A stretch of 55,718 bases of DNA from contig JARBTJ010000020.1 of NCBI GenBank assembly GCA_029240245.1, positions 1 through 55,718 on the forward strand. Reading direction: 5' to 3'. Both the position numbers and the translations under genes were made by a program. The first letter of the stretch is position 1. Each line of letters opens with the position of its first letter. The notes under the pieces were generated by a model. It saw only the letters and a list, made by a program, of their open reading frames with translations, searched no databases and was not told the DNA's origin. Of the stretch, positions 26,068 to 35,127 are shown piece after piece. The stretch comes from Herbinix sp. (lineage in GTDB: Bacteria; Bacillota; Clostridia; Lachnospirales; Lachnospiraceae).

Positions 26068-27066
26068 ATGGTTACAATCAAAGATGTGGCAAAAGAAGCT
26101 GGTGTTGCTATTTCTACCGTGTCAAATGTTCTCAATCAGGTGGATATTGTGAGCGAAGAAACGAGGCAGAAGGTTCTTGATGCCGTAGAAAAACTCAAAT
26201 ATGTTCCGAATATGAATGCCAAGCTTTTAAAATCGAATAAGAAAAACACAATTGGATTGTTTCTGCCCAGTATTCAAGGTGATTATTATCGTATGCTTAT
26301 GCAGTCTGTGCATCTGCAGTGTAAATTAAAGGGCTATTTATTAAATATTTATGTGAGCAATGAAAATACCAGTGAAGAAATTTACAGTATGATTACATCA
26401 TCGGGCGTGGAGGGTGCAATTGTTCTAAATGAACGGTTACATAATGAGTATATCGACAGAATTGCACGTAACAGGCTGCCGATCGTGTTTATAGACAGAG
26501 AATATGCCGGGGATCGTATGTCCAGTGTTATCATTGATAATATGTTGGGTGCTACCATGGCTATGGAATTTTTGATAAAGCAGGGGCACCGTCGGATTGG
26601 TTATGTTCATGGAATTTATAATTTTGATGATGATGCCAGATATTTAGCATACGACAATGTTCTTAAAAAATATGGTATTCCCATGGATGATAATATAATT
26701 CTTAGAGGATACTTTGAGGAAGCCGTTGCCTATAGTGAAATGCGAGTTCTGCTCTTAAAGGGTATTGAGATGCCGGATGCATTTTTCTGTGCGAATGATG
26801 AAATGGCATGGGGATGCATTCGAGCACTAACCGATGCCGGCATCAATATACCTGATCAAGTAAGCGTAATGGGCTTTGACGATATCATGCTGTCCGAATA
26901 TTATAATCCTGCTCTTACAACGATCCACAGTCCGGTGACCGAGCTTGGAAATGTAAGTACTACGGAGCTGATACGGTTGATTAACCAGGAAGGTCGTGGA
27001 CAGGGCAAGGAAATCCGTCTTACTCCTACACTGACCGTAAGAGATACCTGTAAGGTACGGTTATAG
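26068..27066 (+). CDS. LacI-family transcriptional regulator of the glucan locus
   Basis: 332 residues. An N-terminal LacI helix-turn-helix and hinge (2-58: TIKDVAKEAGVAISTVSNVLNQ...LKYVPNMNAKLLKS) and a periplasmic-binding-like effector domain (VEGAIVLNERL, FIDREYAGDRMSSVIIDN, GYVHGIYNFDDDARYLAY, PDAFFCANDEMAWG). AGGAGAGATACTG precedes ATG. It sits inside the operon it probably controls. Its likely operators are the CG-centred palindromes at 12001-12014, 11785-11798 and 25039-25052. The effector is unknown; a beta-1,3-gluco-oligosaccharide is the natural guess. Confidence 0.93.
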   Translation: MVTIKDVAKEAGVAISTVSNVLNQVDIVSEETRQKVLDAVEKLKYVPNMNAKLLKSNKKNTIGLFLPSIQGDYYRMLMQSVHLQCKLKGYLLNIYVSNENTSEEIYSMITSSGVEGAIVLNERLHNEYIDRIARNRLPIVFIDREYAGDRMSSVIIDNMLGATMAMEFLIKQGHRRIGYVHGIYNFDDDARYLAYDNVLKKYGIPMDDNIILRGYFEEAVAYSEMRVLLLKGIEMPDAFFCANDEMAWGCIRALTDAGINIPDQVSVMGFDDIMLSEYYNPALTTIHSPVTELGNVSTTELIRLINQEGRGQGKEIRLTPTLTVRDTCKVRL

Positions 27067-27121
27067 GTGAAATAAATCAGCGACAGCACAATTATTTGTG
27101 ATAATTGAATGGAGGAATAAA

Positions 27122-30100
27122 GTGGGAAATTATACTTTACAGGGTGATACCTACATTATAGAGGGTTATGATAAATTACCTGCATTTTCCAGCTTTTTGC
27201 CTGGATTAGCAGGAATCAAAGGGATACCGCTCTGGGTTTACTATACAAACAGAGGTCAGGGTATTAACAGTTTTGGTATACATAATAAAAGTAACGCAAT
27301 TATGGAATTTAATCCTGCGAATACGGCTTATGAAAATACCGCATTAAAAGGTTATCGTACCTTTATTAAATGCAATGGGGAATACTTTGAACCCTTTTTT
27401 ACATTAGACAAATCTGCGAAACGTAATCTATATATTCGTAGAAACAGTATTCTGCTCGAAGAGATTAATGTGAAATTTGGTTTGAAAATACGTGTTAAAT
27501 ATTATGTTTTACCTAACGAATCCATAGGTGCTTTAGTAAGAAAAGTTGAAGTAGAGAATATCAGCAGTGAAGATAAAAATATCGAACTGATTGACGGTCT
27601 CCCCAAAATAATTCCTTACGGAATTCAAAATGGTGCCTACAAAGAGATGTCAAATCTGTTAAAAAGCTGGACTGAAATAAAGAATATTGATAAAAGTGTA
27701 CCTTATTATACCATGCGTGCCTCCAGTGATGATTCTGCGGAAGTATCGGATGTGGAAGGCGGATACTTCTATTTGTCTGTTCACGACGGAAAAATCCTCC
27801 CGGTGATCTACGATCCGGAAGTGGTTTTTGATTATGAAACATCTTTCGTAAGCCCCATCACATTTATGGAACATAGTTTAAAGGATCTTATGAGTATAGA
27901 ACAATGCTTCTATAATAAGGTGCCAAGTGGTTTTACACCGGTGGAATTTACCTTAAAGACTGCGGAAGCGTATCGCTTTGATACTTTAACCGGTTTTGCG
28001 GGATCGCCGGAGCAGATTAATGATAAACTTAGCATAATCTGTGGAGCGGATTACCTTTTCGAGAAGGAACTGTTGGCAGATAAAATCGTAGATGAGCTGA
28101 CCATGGATGTAAAAACTCATACTGCACAGCCGATTTTTGATCAGTATATAGAATCAAGCTATCTGGATAACTTTTTAAGAGGCGGATATCCGTTTGTATT
28201 TAATAAGGATTCCAATAAAGCAGTGGTACATTTGTTCAGCCGTAAACATGGTGATCCGGAAAGAGATTATAATTTCTTCTCAATTGCCGGGGAGTATTAT
28301 TCTCAGGGTAACGGAAATTTCCGCGATGTCAATCAAAATAGAAGAAATGATGTATATTTCAAAAAGGATATCGGGGATTTTAATATTAAAACTTTCTTCC
28401 AGTTAATTCAAATAGACGGATATAATCCGCTAGAGGTAAGGCCTTCCACTTTCTCAGTAAAACCGGAAGCAAAGGCTGAGGTAGAGAAGCTTCTGGCAGA
28501 TAATATTGGTAAATACATAGAAAAACTTCAAAAGATTGTAAATCAACCCTTTACACCGGGACAGATAGCTAACTCCATCGCACGTTTCCATATTAACGTA
28601 GCCTGCGGTGAAGATGTACTCCTGGAGAAAATTTTGTCCTACTGTGACCAGAACATCGAAGCAGGGTTTGGTGAAGGGTATTGGAGTGATCATTGGGACT
28701 ACAATATAGACCTGATTGAAAACTATTTAAGCGTTTATCCGGAAAAAGAGAGAGAGCTTTTGTTTGCTGATAACAGCTATCGCTTTTATGATAGTGCAGC
28801 AAGAGTTTTATCCCGTGATGAAAAATATGTAATAAACAGTAGAAATGAAGTAAGACAGTATGGTGCACTGGTACATGATGATGAAAAGGCAGCACGCCCG
28901 GGATTTAAGAGAAACGGAACCAACTGGCTGAAAACAAGCAAGGGAGAGTATGCCGAGACTAATTTGATGGTGAAATTGATATCTCTTGCACTCAACAAAT
29001 TCTCATCCCTCGATTCCTTCGGTATGGGTATTGAGATGGAGGGCGGAAAGCCGGGCTGGAACGATGCTATGAACGGTTTACCGGGCATCTTCGGCAGTGG
29101 TATGGCTGAAACCTTTGAGTTAAAACGTATGATTGCATTTATCTTGAAATCAGTTACCGGTGAAGGTAAGGTTTCCTTACCGATCGAGATTTATGACTTT
29201 TTATATGAAGTATCCAAAGCCTTAAAAGAAGCAAAAGCAGAAGGCTTGAGTGACTTTGCATATTGGGATAAGGTATCCTCTTTGCGTGAATTATACCGTG
29301 ATCGCGTAAGATTTACACTGGACGGTGCATTGAAAGATATGGATACCCAGGAAATACAAAATATTTTTATAGACTTTGCTGAAAAAATTGAAAAAGGAAT
29401 TGAAAAGGCATTAAGCTACGGAGAGGGAATTGTTCCTACCTACTTCAGTTTCCATGCGACCGAATTTGAACCGGTAACCGATGATAACGGCAAGCCGGTA
29501 AACACCCATTATGGATTGCCAAAGGCGAAAGTGAAGGCCTTTGAACCTCAGCCATTGCCTTATTTCCTAGAAGGTCCTGCAAAAATGCTTGGAATTATGC
29601 AGGATAAAGAAGCAGCCAAAACACTGTATACGAATGTAAAAAACAGTGAGCTTTTTGATAGGAAGCTCAAAATGTATAAAACAAGTGTTCCGATTGGACA
29701 TATTTCCATGGAAAACGGAAGAATCCGTGCATTTACTCCGGGCTGGCTGGAGAGGGAAAGTATTTTCCTTCATATGGAGTATAAGTACCTGCTTTCCATC
29801 CTGAAGGCCGGATTATGTGATCAATTCTATGAGGAAATACCGAATGCTATGGTTGCGTTCAGAGATCCGGCTGAGTATGGAAGAAGTATACTTGAGAACT
29901 CCTCCTTCCTTGCATCCAGCGAAAATCCGAACAGTACCGTTCATGGAAGAGGTTATGTAGCGAGACTCAGTGGTTCAACCACAGAAGCAATTTCCATTTG
30001 GATCGAGATGTTTATCGGAGACAAGATATTTACTTATGAGAAGGGTGAATTACAGCTGCACTTTAATCCCAAGCTTCCGGGCTGGATGTTTGATGAGAAC

Positions 30101-30310
30101 GGGGATGCGTCCTTTATGCTATTGTCAAACTGTAAGGTAACTTATCATAACCCTGACCATAAAGCTACCTATGGAGAGAATGCTGCCAGAATTAAAAGTA
30201 TTGTTATTAACGATACAAAATCGGAGGTTTTAGGCAGCAAATTATCCGGTGAAACAGCTTTGGCTGTTAGAGAAGGTAAGATTTTAGACATAACAGTAAA
30301 TTTTATATAA
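27122..30310 (+). CDS. Large glycoside-phosphorylase-like enzyme, probable beta-1,3-oligoglucan phosphorylase (GH161-like)
   Basis: 1062 residues from GTG 27122, which has GGAGG 6 bases upstream. No signal peptide, so cytoplasmic. It has the general plan of GH94-related phosphorylases: an N-terminal beta-sandwich (KGYRTFIKCNGEYFEPFF..., YYVLPNESIGALVRKVEVEN), a helical linker and an (alpha/alpha)6-barrel with GYWSDHWDYNIDLIENYLSVYPEK and the motif GGKPGWNDAMNGLPG (W646-N647-D648), corresponding to the WND of GH94. Length and this motif fit GH161 or GH149-type beta-1,3-oligoglucan phosphorylases better than the 800-900 residues of GH94. It would release glucose 1-phosphate from imported laminari-oligosaccharides. 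The exact family number is from memory and unverified. Confidence 0.65.
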   Translation: MGNYTLQGDTYIIEGYDKLPAFSSFLPGLAGIKGIPLWVYYTNRGQGINSFGIHNKSNAIMEFNPANTAYENTALKGYRTFIKCNGEYFEPFFTLDKSAKRNLYIRRNSILLEEINVKFGLKIRVKYYVLPNESIGALVRKVEVENISSEDKNIELIDGLPKIIPYGIQNGAYKEMSNLLKSWTEIKNIDKSVPYYTMRASSDDSAEVSDVEGGYFYLSVHDGKILPVIYDPEVVFDYETSFVSPITFMEHSLKDLMSIEQCFYNKVPSGFTPVEFTLKTAEAYRFDTLTGFAGSPEQINDKLSIICGADYLFEKELLADKIVDELTMDVKTHTAQPIFDQYIESSYLDNFLRGGYPFVFNKDSNKAVVHLFSRKHGDPERDYNFFSIAGEYYSQGNGNFRDVNQNRRNDVYFKKDIGDFNIKTFFQLIQIDGYNPLEVRPSTFSVKPEAKAEVEKLLADNIGKYIEKLQKIVNQPFTPGQIANSIARFHINVACGEDVLLEKILSYCDQNIEAGFGEGYWSDHWDYNIDLIENYLSVYPEKERELLFADNSYRFYDSAARVLSRDEKYVINSRNEVRQYGALVHDDEKAARPGFKRNGTNWLKTSKGEYAETNLMVKLISLALNKFSSLDSFGMGIEMEGGKPGWNDAMNGLPGIFGSGMAETFELKRMIAFILKSVTGEGKVSLPIEIYDFLYEVSKALKEAKAEGLSDFAYWDKVSSLRELYRDRVRFTLDGALKDMDTQEIQNIFIDFAEKIEKGIEKALSYGEGIVPTYFSFHATEFEPVTDDNGKPVNTHYGLPKAKVKAFEPQPLPYFLEGPAKMLGIMQDKEAAKTLYTNVKNSELFDRKLKMYKTSVPIGHISMENGRIRAFTPGWLERESIFLHMEYKYLLSILKAGLCDQFYEEIPNAMVAFRDPAEYGRSILENSSFLASSENPNSTVHGRGYVARLSGSTTEAISIWIEMFIGDKIFTYEKGELQLHFNPKLPGWMFDENGDASFMLLSNCKVTYHNPDHKATYGENAARIKSIVINDTKSEVLGSKLSGETALAVREGKILDITVNFI

Positions 30311-30325
30311 TTAGATACATTTAAA

Positions 30326-30478
30326 AGGGCTGTCGCAAAACAGAAAAATACAACATCGGGGAAGCAAAGTTATCTCCCTTGCGAGATATCCTGTTGATGT
30401 ATGTGCTTGAAAGCAAATCCCAACTTACACAGTTGGGAATGCAAGCTCATAAATACTATGAGCAGGCGCGACAGAAAC
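30326..30478. mobile_element. Small inverted-repeat relic (possible MITE or IS end)
   Basis: The gap after the phosphorylase starts with AAAGGGCTGTCGCAAAAC, which resembles termini of IS1182-type elements, and about 140 bases later contains the inverse GCGACAG (near 30469-30475). In between is a hairpin with perfect stem TCCCAAC/GTTGGGA (30418-30424 and 30432-30438). No coding frame. A non-autonomous element or relic is possible; a structured leader of the GH5 gene is the alternative. Confidence 0.35.
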
Positions 30479-30572
30479 AGGAAATTCTTAAAGGGAGGTA
30501 GGATTGCTTCCCCTAATTATTAAAATAATATCAGCATCAGCCCCCAAGAAAAGGAAGGGAACAGGTGTTATC

Positions 30573-31709
30573 ATGGAACGGTTCTTAAAAGCGGAAGGTA
30601 AGTATGTCAGAAATAACTATGGGAAAGGTGATGTAGTTACTTTACGGGGTACGAACGTTGGCGGTTGGCAGGTTATGGAAGGCTGGATGTGCCCGACGAA
30701 TGCAGTTGACCAGAGAACGACAATTAAGGTTTTCACGGAACGTTTTGGTAAGGAGATGGCAGAAGAACTAATCAAAGTATATGAAAATGCCTGGTGGCAA
30801 GAAGCAGATTTTAATCACACCAGGGAGATGAATTTTAATGTATTAAGGTTACCTTTTTCGTATTTAAATCTGTTGGATGAAGCAGGTAAATTAAGACCGG
30901 ATACCTTAGCTACGTATGATTGGTTTATCAATGAGTGTGCAAAAAGGGATATGTATGTAATCCTTGATTTGCATGCAGCACCAGGCTCACAGAACGGACG
31001 TGATCATTCCGGTGATACCAACGGTTCGAGGCTCTATTCAGAAAAATTATATCAGGATTTAACAGTGTCCCTGTGGGAGCAGCTAGCTCACCATTATAAA
31101 GGAAATCCGACCATTGCAGGTTATGATCTCTTAAACGAACCGGAAGGTAATGAAGAAGAGAGACATCCGTGGGGTGGTGTTCAGTTTCCTTTTTATGACA
31201 GACTTTATAAAGCAATCCGTGCAGTGGACCCGGATCATATGATTATATTCGAAGCCATCTGGGATCCATATGATATGCAGGCACCGGAAAAATATGGTTG
31301 GGAAAATGTAATGTATCAATATCACTGCTATGGCTGGGATGGTATTGATGATATCGATAAACAAAAGAGTTTTACCGACTCTAAGGTAGAGATGATGGAA
31401 AAGGCAAATCATAATGTTCCTGTATTAATCGGTGAATTTACATTATTTACACAGCCGGAAAGCTGGAGTTATGCACTGGATGTTTATGAGCAGAATGGCT
31501 GGAGCTGGACGACCTGGACCTATAAAACCGTGGAATACGGAAACTGGGGCATCTTTAACAGTTCAAAGGCTGATACTCCCGACGTGGATATCCATACGGA
31601 TTCCATAGAAACCATCCGGGAAAAATGGGGAAAAGCAGCAACTAATGTAGGATTTAAGAAGAATGAGTTATTATACAATATTTTAAAAGAGAAGGCCGGA
31701 AAACACTGA
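30573..31709 (+). CDS. GH5 glucanase, leaderless copy
   Basis: 378 residues from ATG 30573. An in-frame TTG at 30504 with a good GGGAGG box is an alternative start adding 23 residues without making a signal peptide. The fold begins TLRGTNVGGWQVMEGWM; acid/base in YDLLNEPEG (E189), nucleophile in VLIGEFTLF (E288), and the HAAPGSQNGRDHSG loop seen in exo-beta-1,3-glucanase-like GH5 proteins. It is predicted to be cytoplasmic. Its sequence is collinear with residues 47-440 of the exported GH5 at 33136 without gaps in the catalytic part. It is followed by a GH30 gene, as is that copy, so the pair GH5-GH30 is duplicated here. Specific linkage (beta-1,3 or 1,6) is not decidable by eye. Confidence 0.88.
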   Translation: MERFLKAEGKYVRNNYGKGDVVTLRGTNVGGWQVMEGWMCPTNAVDQRTTIKVFTERFGKEMAEELIKVYENAWWQEADFNHTREMNFNVLRLPFSYLNLLDEAGKLRPDTLATYDWFINECAKRDMYVILDLHAAPGSQNGRDHSGDTNGSRLYSEKLYQDLTVSLWEQLAHHYKGNPTIAGYDLLNEPEGNEEERHPWGGVQFPFYDRLYKAIRAVDPDHMIIFEAIWDPYDMQAPEKYGWENVMYQYHCYGWDGIDDIDKQKSFTDSKVEMMEKANHNVPVLIGEFTLFTQPESWSYALDVYEQNGWSWTTWTYKTVEYGNWGIFNSSKADTPDVDIHTDSIETIREKWGKAATNVGFKKNELLYNILKEKAGKH

Positions 31710-31777
31710 TCAGGAAAAACATAAGTGCCTTAATCGGGCGGAAAGAGCCACTATGTGGCGGTGGGATGGAAATTACA

Positions 31778-33100
31778 ATGAAAATCATTACTACAACATA
31801 CGAAAATGAACAGAAGAAAACCACAATAACCGAAATGGAATTGAAGGACGGACAGGGCGGTTGGCAATGTGTTAATATTCACCCTGAATTTGAATATCAG
31901 ACCTATCATGGCTTCGGTGGTGCAATTACGGAGGCTTCCGGTTATGCTTATTCAAAGTTAAGCAAGGAAAATCAAGAAAAAGTATTAAAGCTATATTTTG
32001 GTGAGGAAGGAAACCGTTACAATATGGCAAGAGGGCATATTGACAGTTGTGACTTCTCTTTAGGAAATTATTCGGCTGTAACAGACCCGGAGGATAAAGA
32101 GATGAAGTCCTTCAGCCTTGAGAGAGATGAACAGTATATCCTTCCACTGATGAAGGCTGCTCAGGAATTAAGCGGAGATGCTCTTGATTTACTTCTTTCC
32201 CCTTGGTCACCACCTGCTTTTATGAAAACAAACGGTGAAAAGAACCACGGAGGAGGCTTAAAACCTGAATATCGTGAGTTTTGGGCTGAGTACATATGCC
32301 GTTACATCAAAGAGTATGAGCAAAGAGGTTTAAGGCCGAACCGTATTACTGTGCAGAATGAGCCTGCGGCGGTGCAAAGCTGGGATTCCTGTATCTATAC
32401 GGCAGAGGATGAGAAGGAATTCATCCGTGATTTCCTGTATCCCGCTTTCGTAAAAAACGGATTGACCGATGTTAAAATCAATATCTGGGATCATAATAAG
32501 GAATTGATGTATAAAAGAGCCAGAATTACCATTGATAAGGATACCGATAAAATGATTGACGGTGTTGCCTTCCACTGGTATTCCGGTGATCATTTCGAAA
32601 CCATCAGTTTAACTCATGAAGCATTTCCGGATAAGGAATTAATCTTTACAGAAGGCTGTGTGGAATACAGTCGCTTCAGCGACAACCAGCTGCAGGGGGC
32701 ACAGATGTATGCTCATGATATCATTGGCAATCTCAATGCCGGCATGACGGGCTTCCTTGACTGGAATATTTATCTGGATGAAAAGGGTGGACCGAATCAT
32801 GTAAACAATTTCTGTGATGCTCCAATTATGATCAATACAAAAGAGGATAGCTTCGAGGTACATTTATCCTATGATTACATCGGACATTTCAGTAGATATA
32901 TTAAAAAGGGAGCGAAGAGAATCGGCTTTTCTAAGTATACAGATAAGCTGGAGATGACAGCATTTAGGAATCCGGACGGCTCTATAGTAGTAATTATGTT
33001 AAACCGAAACGAAACAGCTATTCCGGTAAATTGCGATATCAATAATCAATTATTCCATGTTGAAATTCCGAATAATGCAATTGTAACAGCAGTGATATAA
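31778..33100 (+). CDS. GH30 glycosidase, copy 1 (leaderless)
   Basis: 440 residues. ATG 31778 is preferred over 31766 because the paralogue at 35127 begins with the same MK(I/V)ITT(T/S)YEN sequence. GH30 clan-A features: YHGFGGAITEASGYAY, LLSPWSPPAFMKTN, acid/base in VQNEPAA (E195), and nucleophile in LIFTEGC (E292). No signal peptide. The family includes beta-glucosidases, glucosylceramidases and beta-1,6-glucanases; given the laminarin-type context, removal of beta-1,6 branches or beta-glucosyl units from imported oligosaccharides is likely. About 75 percent similar by eye to the copy at 35127. Confidence 0.9.
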   Translation: MKIITTTYENEQKKTTITEMELKDGQGGWQCVNIHPEFEYQTYHGFGGAITEASGYAYSKLSKENQEKVLKLYFGEEGNRYNMARGHIDSCDFSLGNYSAVTDPEDKEMKSFSLERDEQYILPLMKAAQELSGDALDLLLSPWSPPAFMKTNGEKNHGGGLKPEYREFWAEYICRYIKEYEQRGLRPNRITVQNEPAAVQSWDSCIYTAEDEKEFIRDFLYPAFVKNGLTDVKINIWDHNKELMYKRARITIDKDTDKMIDGVAFHWYSGDHFETISLTHEAFPDKELIFTEGCVEYSRFSDNQLQGAQMYAHDIIGNLNAGMTGFLDWNIYLDEKGGPNHVNNFCDAPIMINTKEDSFEVHLSYDYIGHFSRYIKKGAKRIGFSKYTDKLEMTAFRNPDGSIVVIMLNRNETAIPVNCDINNQLFHVEIPNNAIVTAVI

Positions 33101-33135
33101 TAGCCAGAAACGAAGTTTATGTACGGGGGTTTTAA

Positions 33136-35127
33136 ATGAAATCAAAATTAGGTAAAGGGAAGACGAAAATCCGGCTTTTAGTGGGTGGACTGCTTTGCAG
33201 CTTTTTCATAGCTGCAGCAGCACCCGGATTAAATGTCCGTGCCACCCAGACAGCTAACTCACAGAAAAGCCTGGAGGAAAGATTTTTGAAAGCCGATGGA
33301 AAGGTCTTGAAAAATAATAGCGGAACAGGTGACGTAGTTACACTACGGGGGACTAATATCGGCGGTTGGCAGGTGATGGAGTCCTGGATGTGCCCGACCA
33401 ATGCAGGTGACCAGAAAACTGCCATAACGACTTTAACAGAGCGTTTTGGAAAGGATAAAGCGGAGGAGCTATTTAAAATTTATGAACAATCCTGGATGAA
33501 GGAGAAGGATTTTGACAATCTTAAGGATCTAAATTTTAATGCATTAAGGCTTCCGGTATCCTGCTATAACCTTTTAGATGAAGAAGGAAAGCTGAGAGCG
33601 GATACCTTAACAACTCTCGACTGGTTTGTTGCGGAATGCGAAAAAAGGGAAATGTATGTAATATTGGATCTGCATGCAGCACCGGGCTCCCAGAACGGTA
33701 GGGACCATTCCGGAGACAAAAGCGGCTCATTACTATATAAGGATGAGAATTACCAGAATCTAACCCTGTCCTTATGGGAGCAGCTGGCGGAGCATTATAA
33801 AGGAAATTCTACCATAGCCGGTTATGATCTTTTAAACGAAGCGGAAGGTGACGAGAAAGAGCGGGCGCCCTGGGGACCCGTGCAATTGCCCTTCTTTGAC
33901 CGTCTTTATAAAGCAATACGTGCCATTGATCCGGATCATTTGATTATTATCAATGCAGTATGGGAACCGACCAATATACCTCATCCGGAGCAATATGGCT
34001 GGGAGAATGTGATGTATGAATATCATTATTATTGCTGGGATGGAACAGATAATGCAGTGACTCAGCGTAACTTCACAGAATCTAAGGTGAAAAAGGATGA
34101 TCAGGCCGGTCATGAGGTTCCGGTTTTAATCGGCGAATTTACACTGTTTGATAAGCTTCCCAGCTGGGAACATGCGCTAAGTGTGTATGAAGAACATGGC
34201 TGGAGCTGGACCACTTGGACCTACAAGACCGTAAATATGGGAAACTGGGGAATTTATAACAGCACCAACGCCACTACCCCAAAGGTTGATATATTAAAGG
34301 ATACCTATGAGACAATAGCGGAAAAATGGGGTAACGTTGATACGGAAACCCGATTTACACGCAATGATAATCTGGCTGATCTCTTAAGTGTATTTGCAAA
34401 TAAGGAGGAAGCAAAGAATAATCCGCGAAAGTGGTTTCATGATGTGGATTCCGAAATGGTATTAAGAGCAGGCACCGATGCAACGGCAGAGGTCGTGTCC
34501 GGCGACAGTTTGTATGATAAACGTGGTGACGGTGACGTTATAAAATTGACCGTAACCGGTATCGAGCGGATACCGAGAGCCACAACCAGAAATGTATGTA
34601 TCACACCAATGGTACGTAATTCGGTGGATGCAACGGGACTTCCTTACTTAATGTTCTATACGTATTCCCGAGAAGGAAACAGAGCACTTTATGTTACTTT
34701 AGTGGATAAAAACGGGGCAACCTGGTCAGAGTATACTAATACGGCGGCATCACCGGCAGCATATCTATGGGACAAAGTATTCTTGGATTTAAGTAAGGCT
34801 ACCATAGATGTGTCAGCCATTATTGAAATTCGGATCGGTGTTAATGTTCCCGGAACCTATCATTTTGATGATTTCTATTTTGCAGGCTCCTATGCTGACC
34901 TGCTCCCCGAAGAAACAGAAGAAATGATGAAAAATGATATGGGTGTTGAGGGTGTAATCACCGATTGGGAGGATGTACCCGCAAGTAGTGAAGGTAAGAA
35001 AGCTAAGAAGTCGGAAATGAACGGGCTTCTAACCATAGGGATATTGGCTGCGATCTGTATTTCAACTACCACATTGACGGCAATTCTTATTTTCAAAAGA
35101 AGAAAACATAATAAAGGAGGCAAATAA
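33136..35127 (+). CDS. Exported, membrane-anchored GH5 glucanase with C-terminal beta-sandwich domain
   Basis: 663 residues: signal peptide (about 1-37, core LLVGGLLCSFFIAAAAP), GH5 domain (about 47-420), a jelly-roll segment likely to bind carbohydrate (about 430-600, starting RKWFHDVDSEMVLRAGTD and ending TYHFDDFYFAG), a charged linker, one membrane helix (about 632-653) and the cytoplasmic tail KRRKHNKGGK. The nucleophile in VLIGEFTLF is kept (E334); the acid/base E235 is kept, but the motif reads NEAEG instead of NEPEG. A GGGGG box precedes ATG 33136. Its stop overlaps the start of the next GH30 gene by one base. It would cut glucan at the outer membrane face, in contrast to its leaderless paralogue at 30573. 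Confidence 0.9.
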   Translation: MKSKLGKGKTKIRLLVGGLLCSFFIAAAAPGLNVRATQTANSQKSLEERFLKADGKVLKNNSGTGDVVTLRGTNIGGWQVMESWMCPTNAGDQKTAITTLTERFGKDKAEELFKIYEQSWMKEKDFDNLKDLNFNALRLPVSCYNLLDEEGKLRADTLTTLDWFVAECEKREMYVILDLHAAPGSQNGRDHSGDKSGSLLYKDENYQNLTLSLWEQLAEHYKGNSTIAGYDLLNEAEGDEKERAPWGPVQLPFFDRLYKAIRAIDPDHLIIINAVWEPTNIPHPEQYGWENVMYEYHYYCWDGTDNAVTQRNFTESKVKKDDQAGHEVPVLIGEFTLFDKLPSWEHALSVYEEHGWSWTTWTYKTVNMGNWGIYNSTNATTPKVDILKDTYETIAEKWGNVDTETRFTRNDNLADLLSVFANKEEAKNNPRKWFHDVDSEMVLRAGTDATAEVVSGDSLYDKRGDGDVIKLTVTGIERIPRATTRNVCITPMVRNSVDATGLPYLMFYTYSREGNRALYVTLVDKNGATWSEYTNTAASPAAYLWDKVFLDLSKATIDVSAIIEIRIGVNVPGTYHFDDFYFAGSYADLLPEETEEMMKNDMGVEGVITDWEDVPASSEGKKAKKSEMNGLLTIGILAAICISTTTLTAILIFKRRKHNKGGK

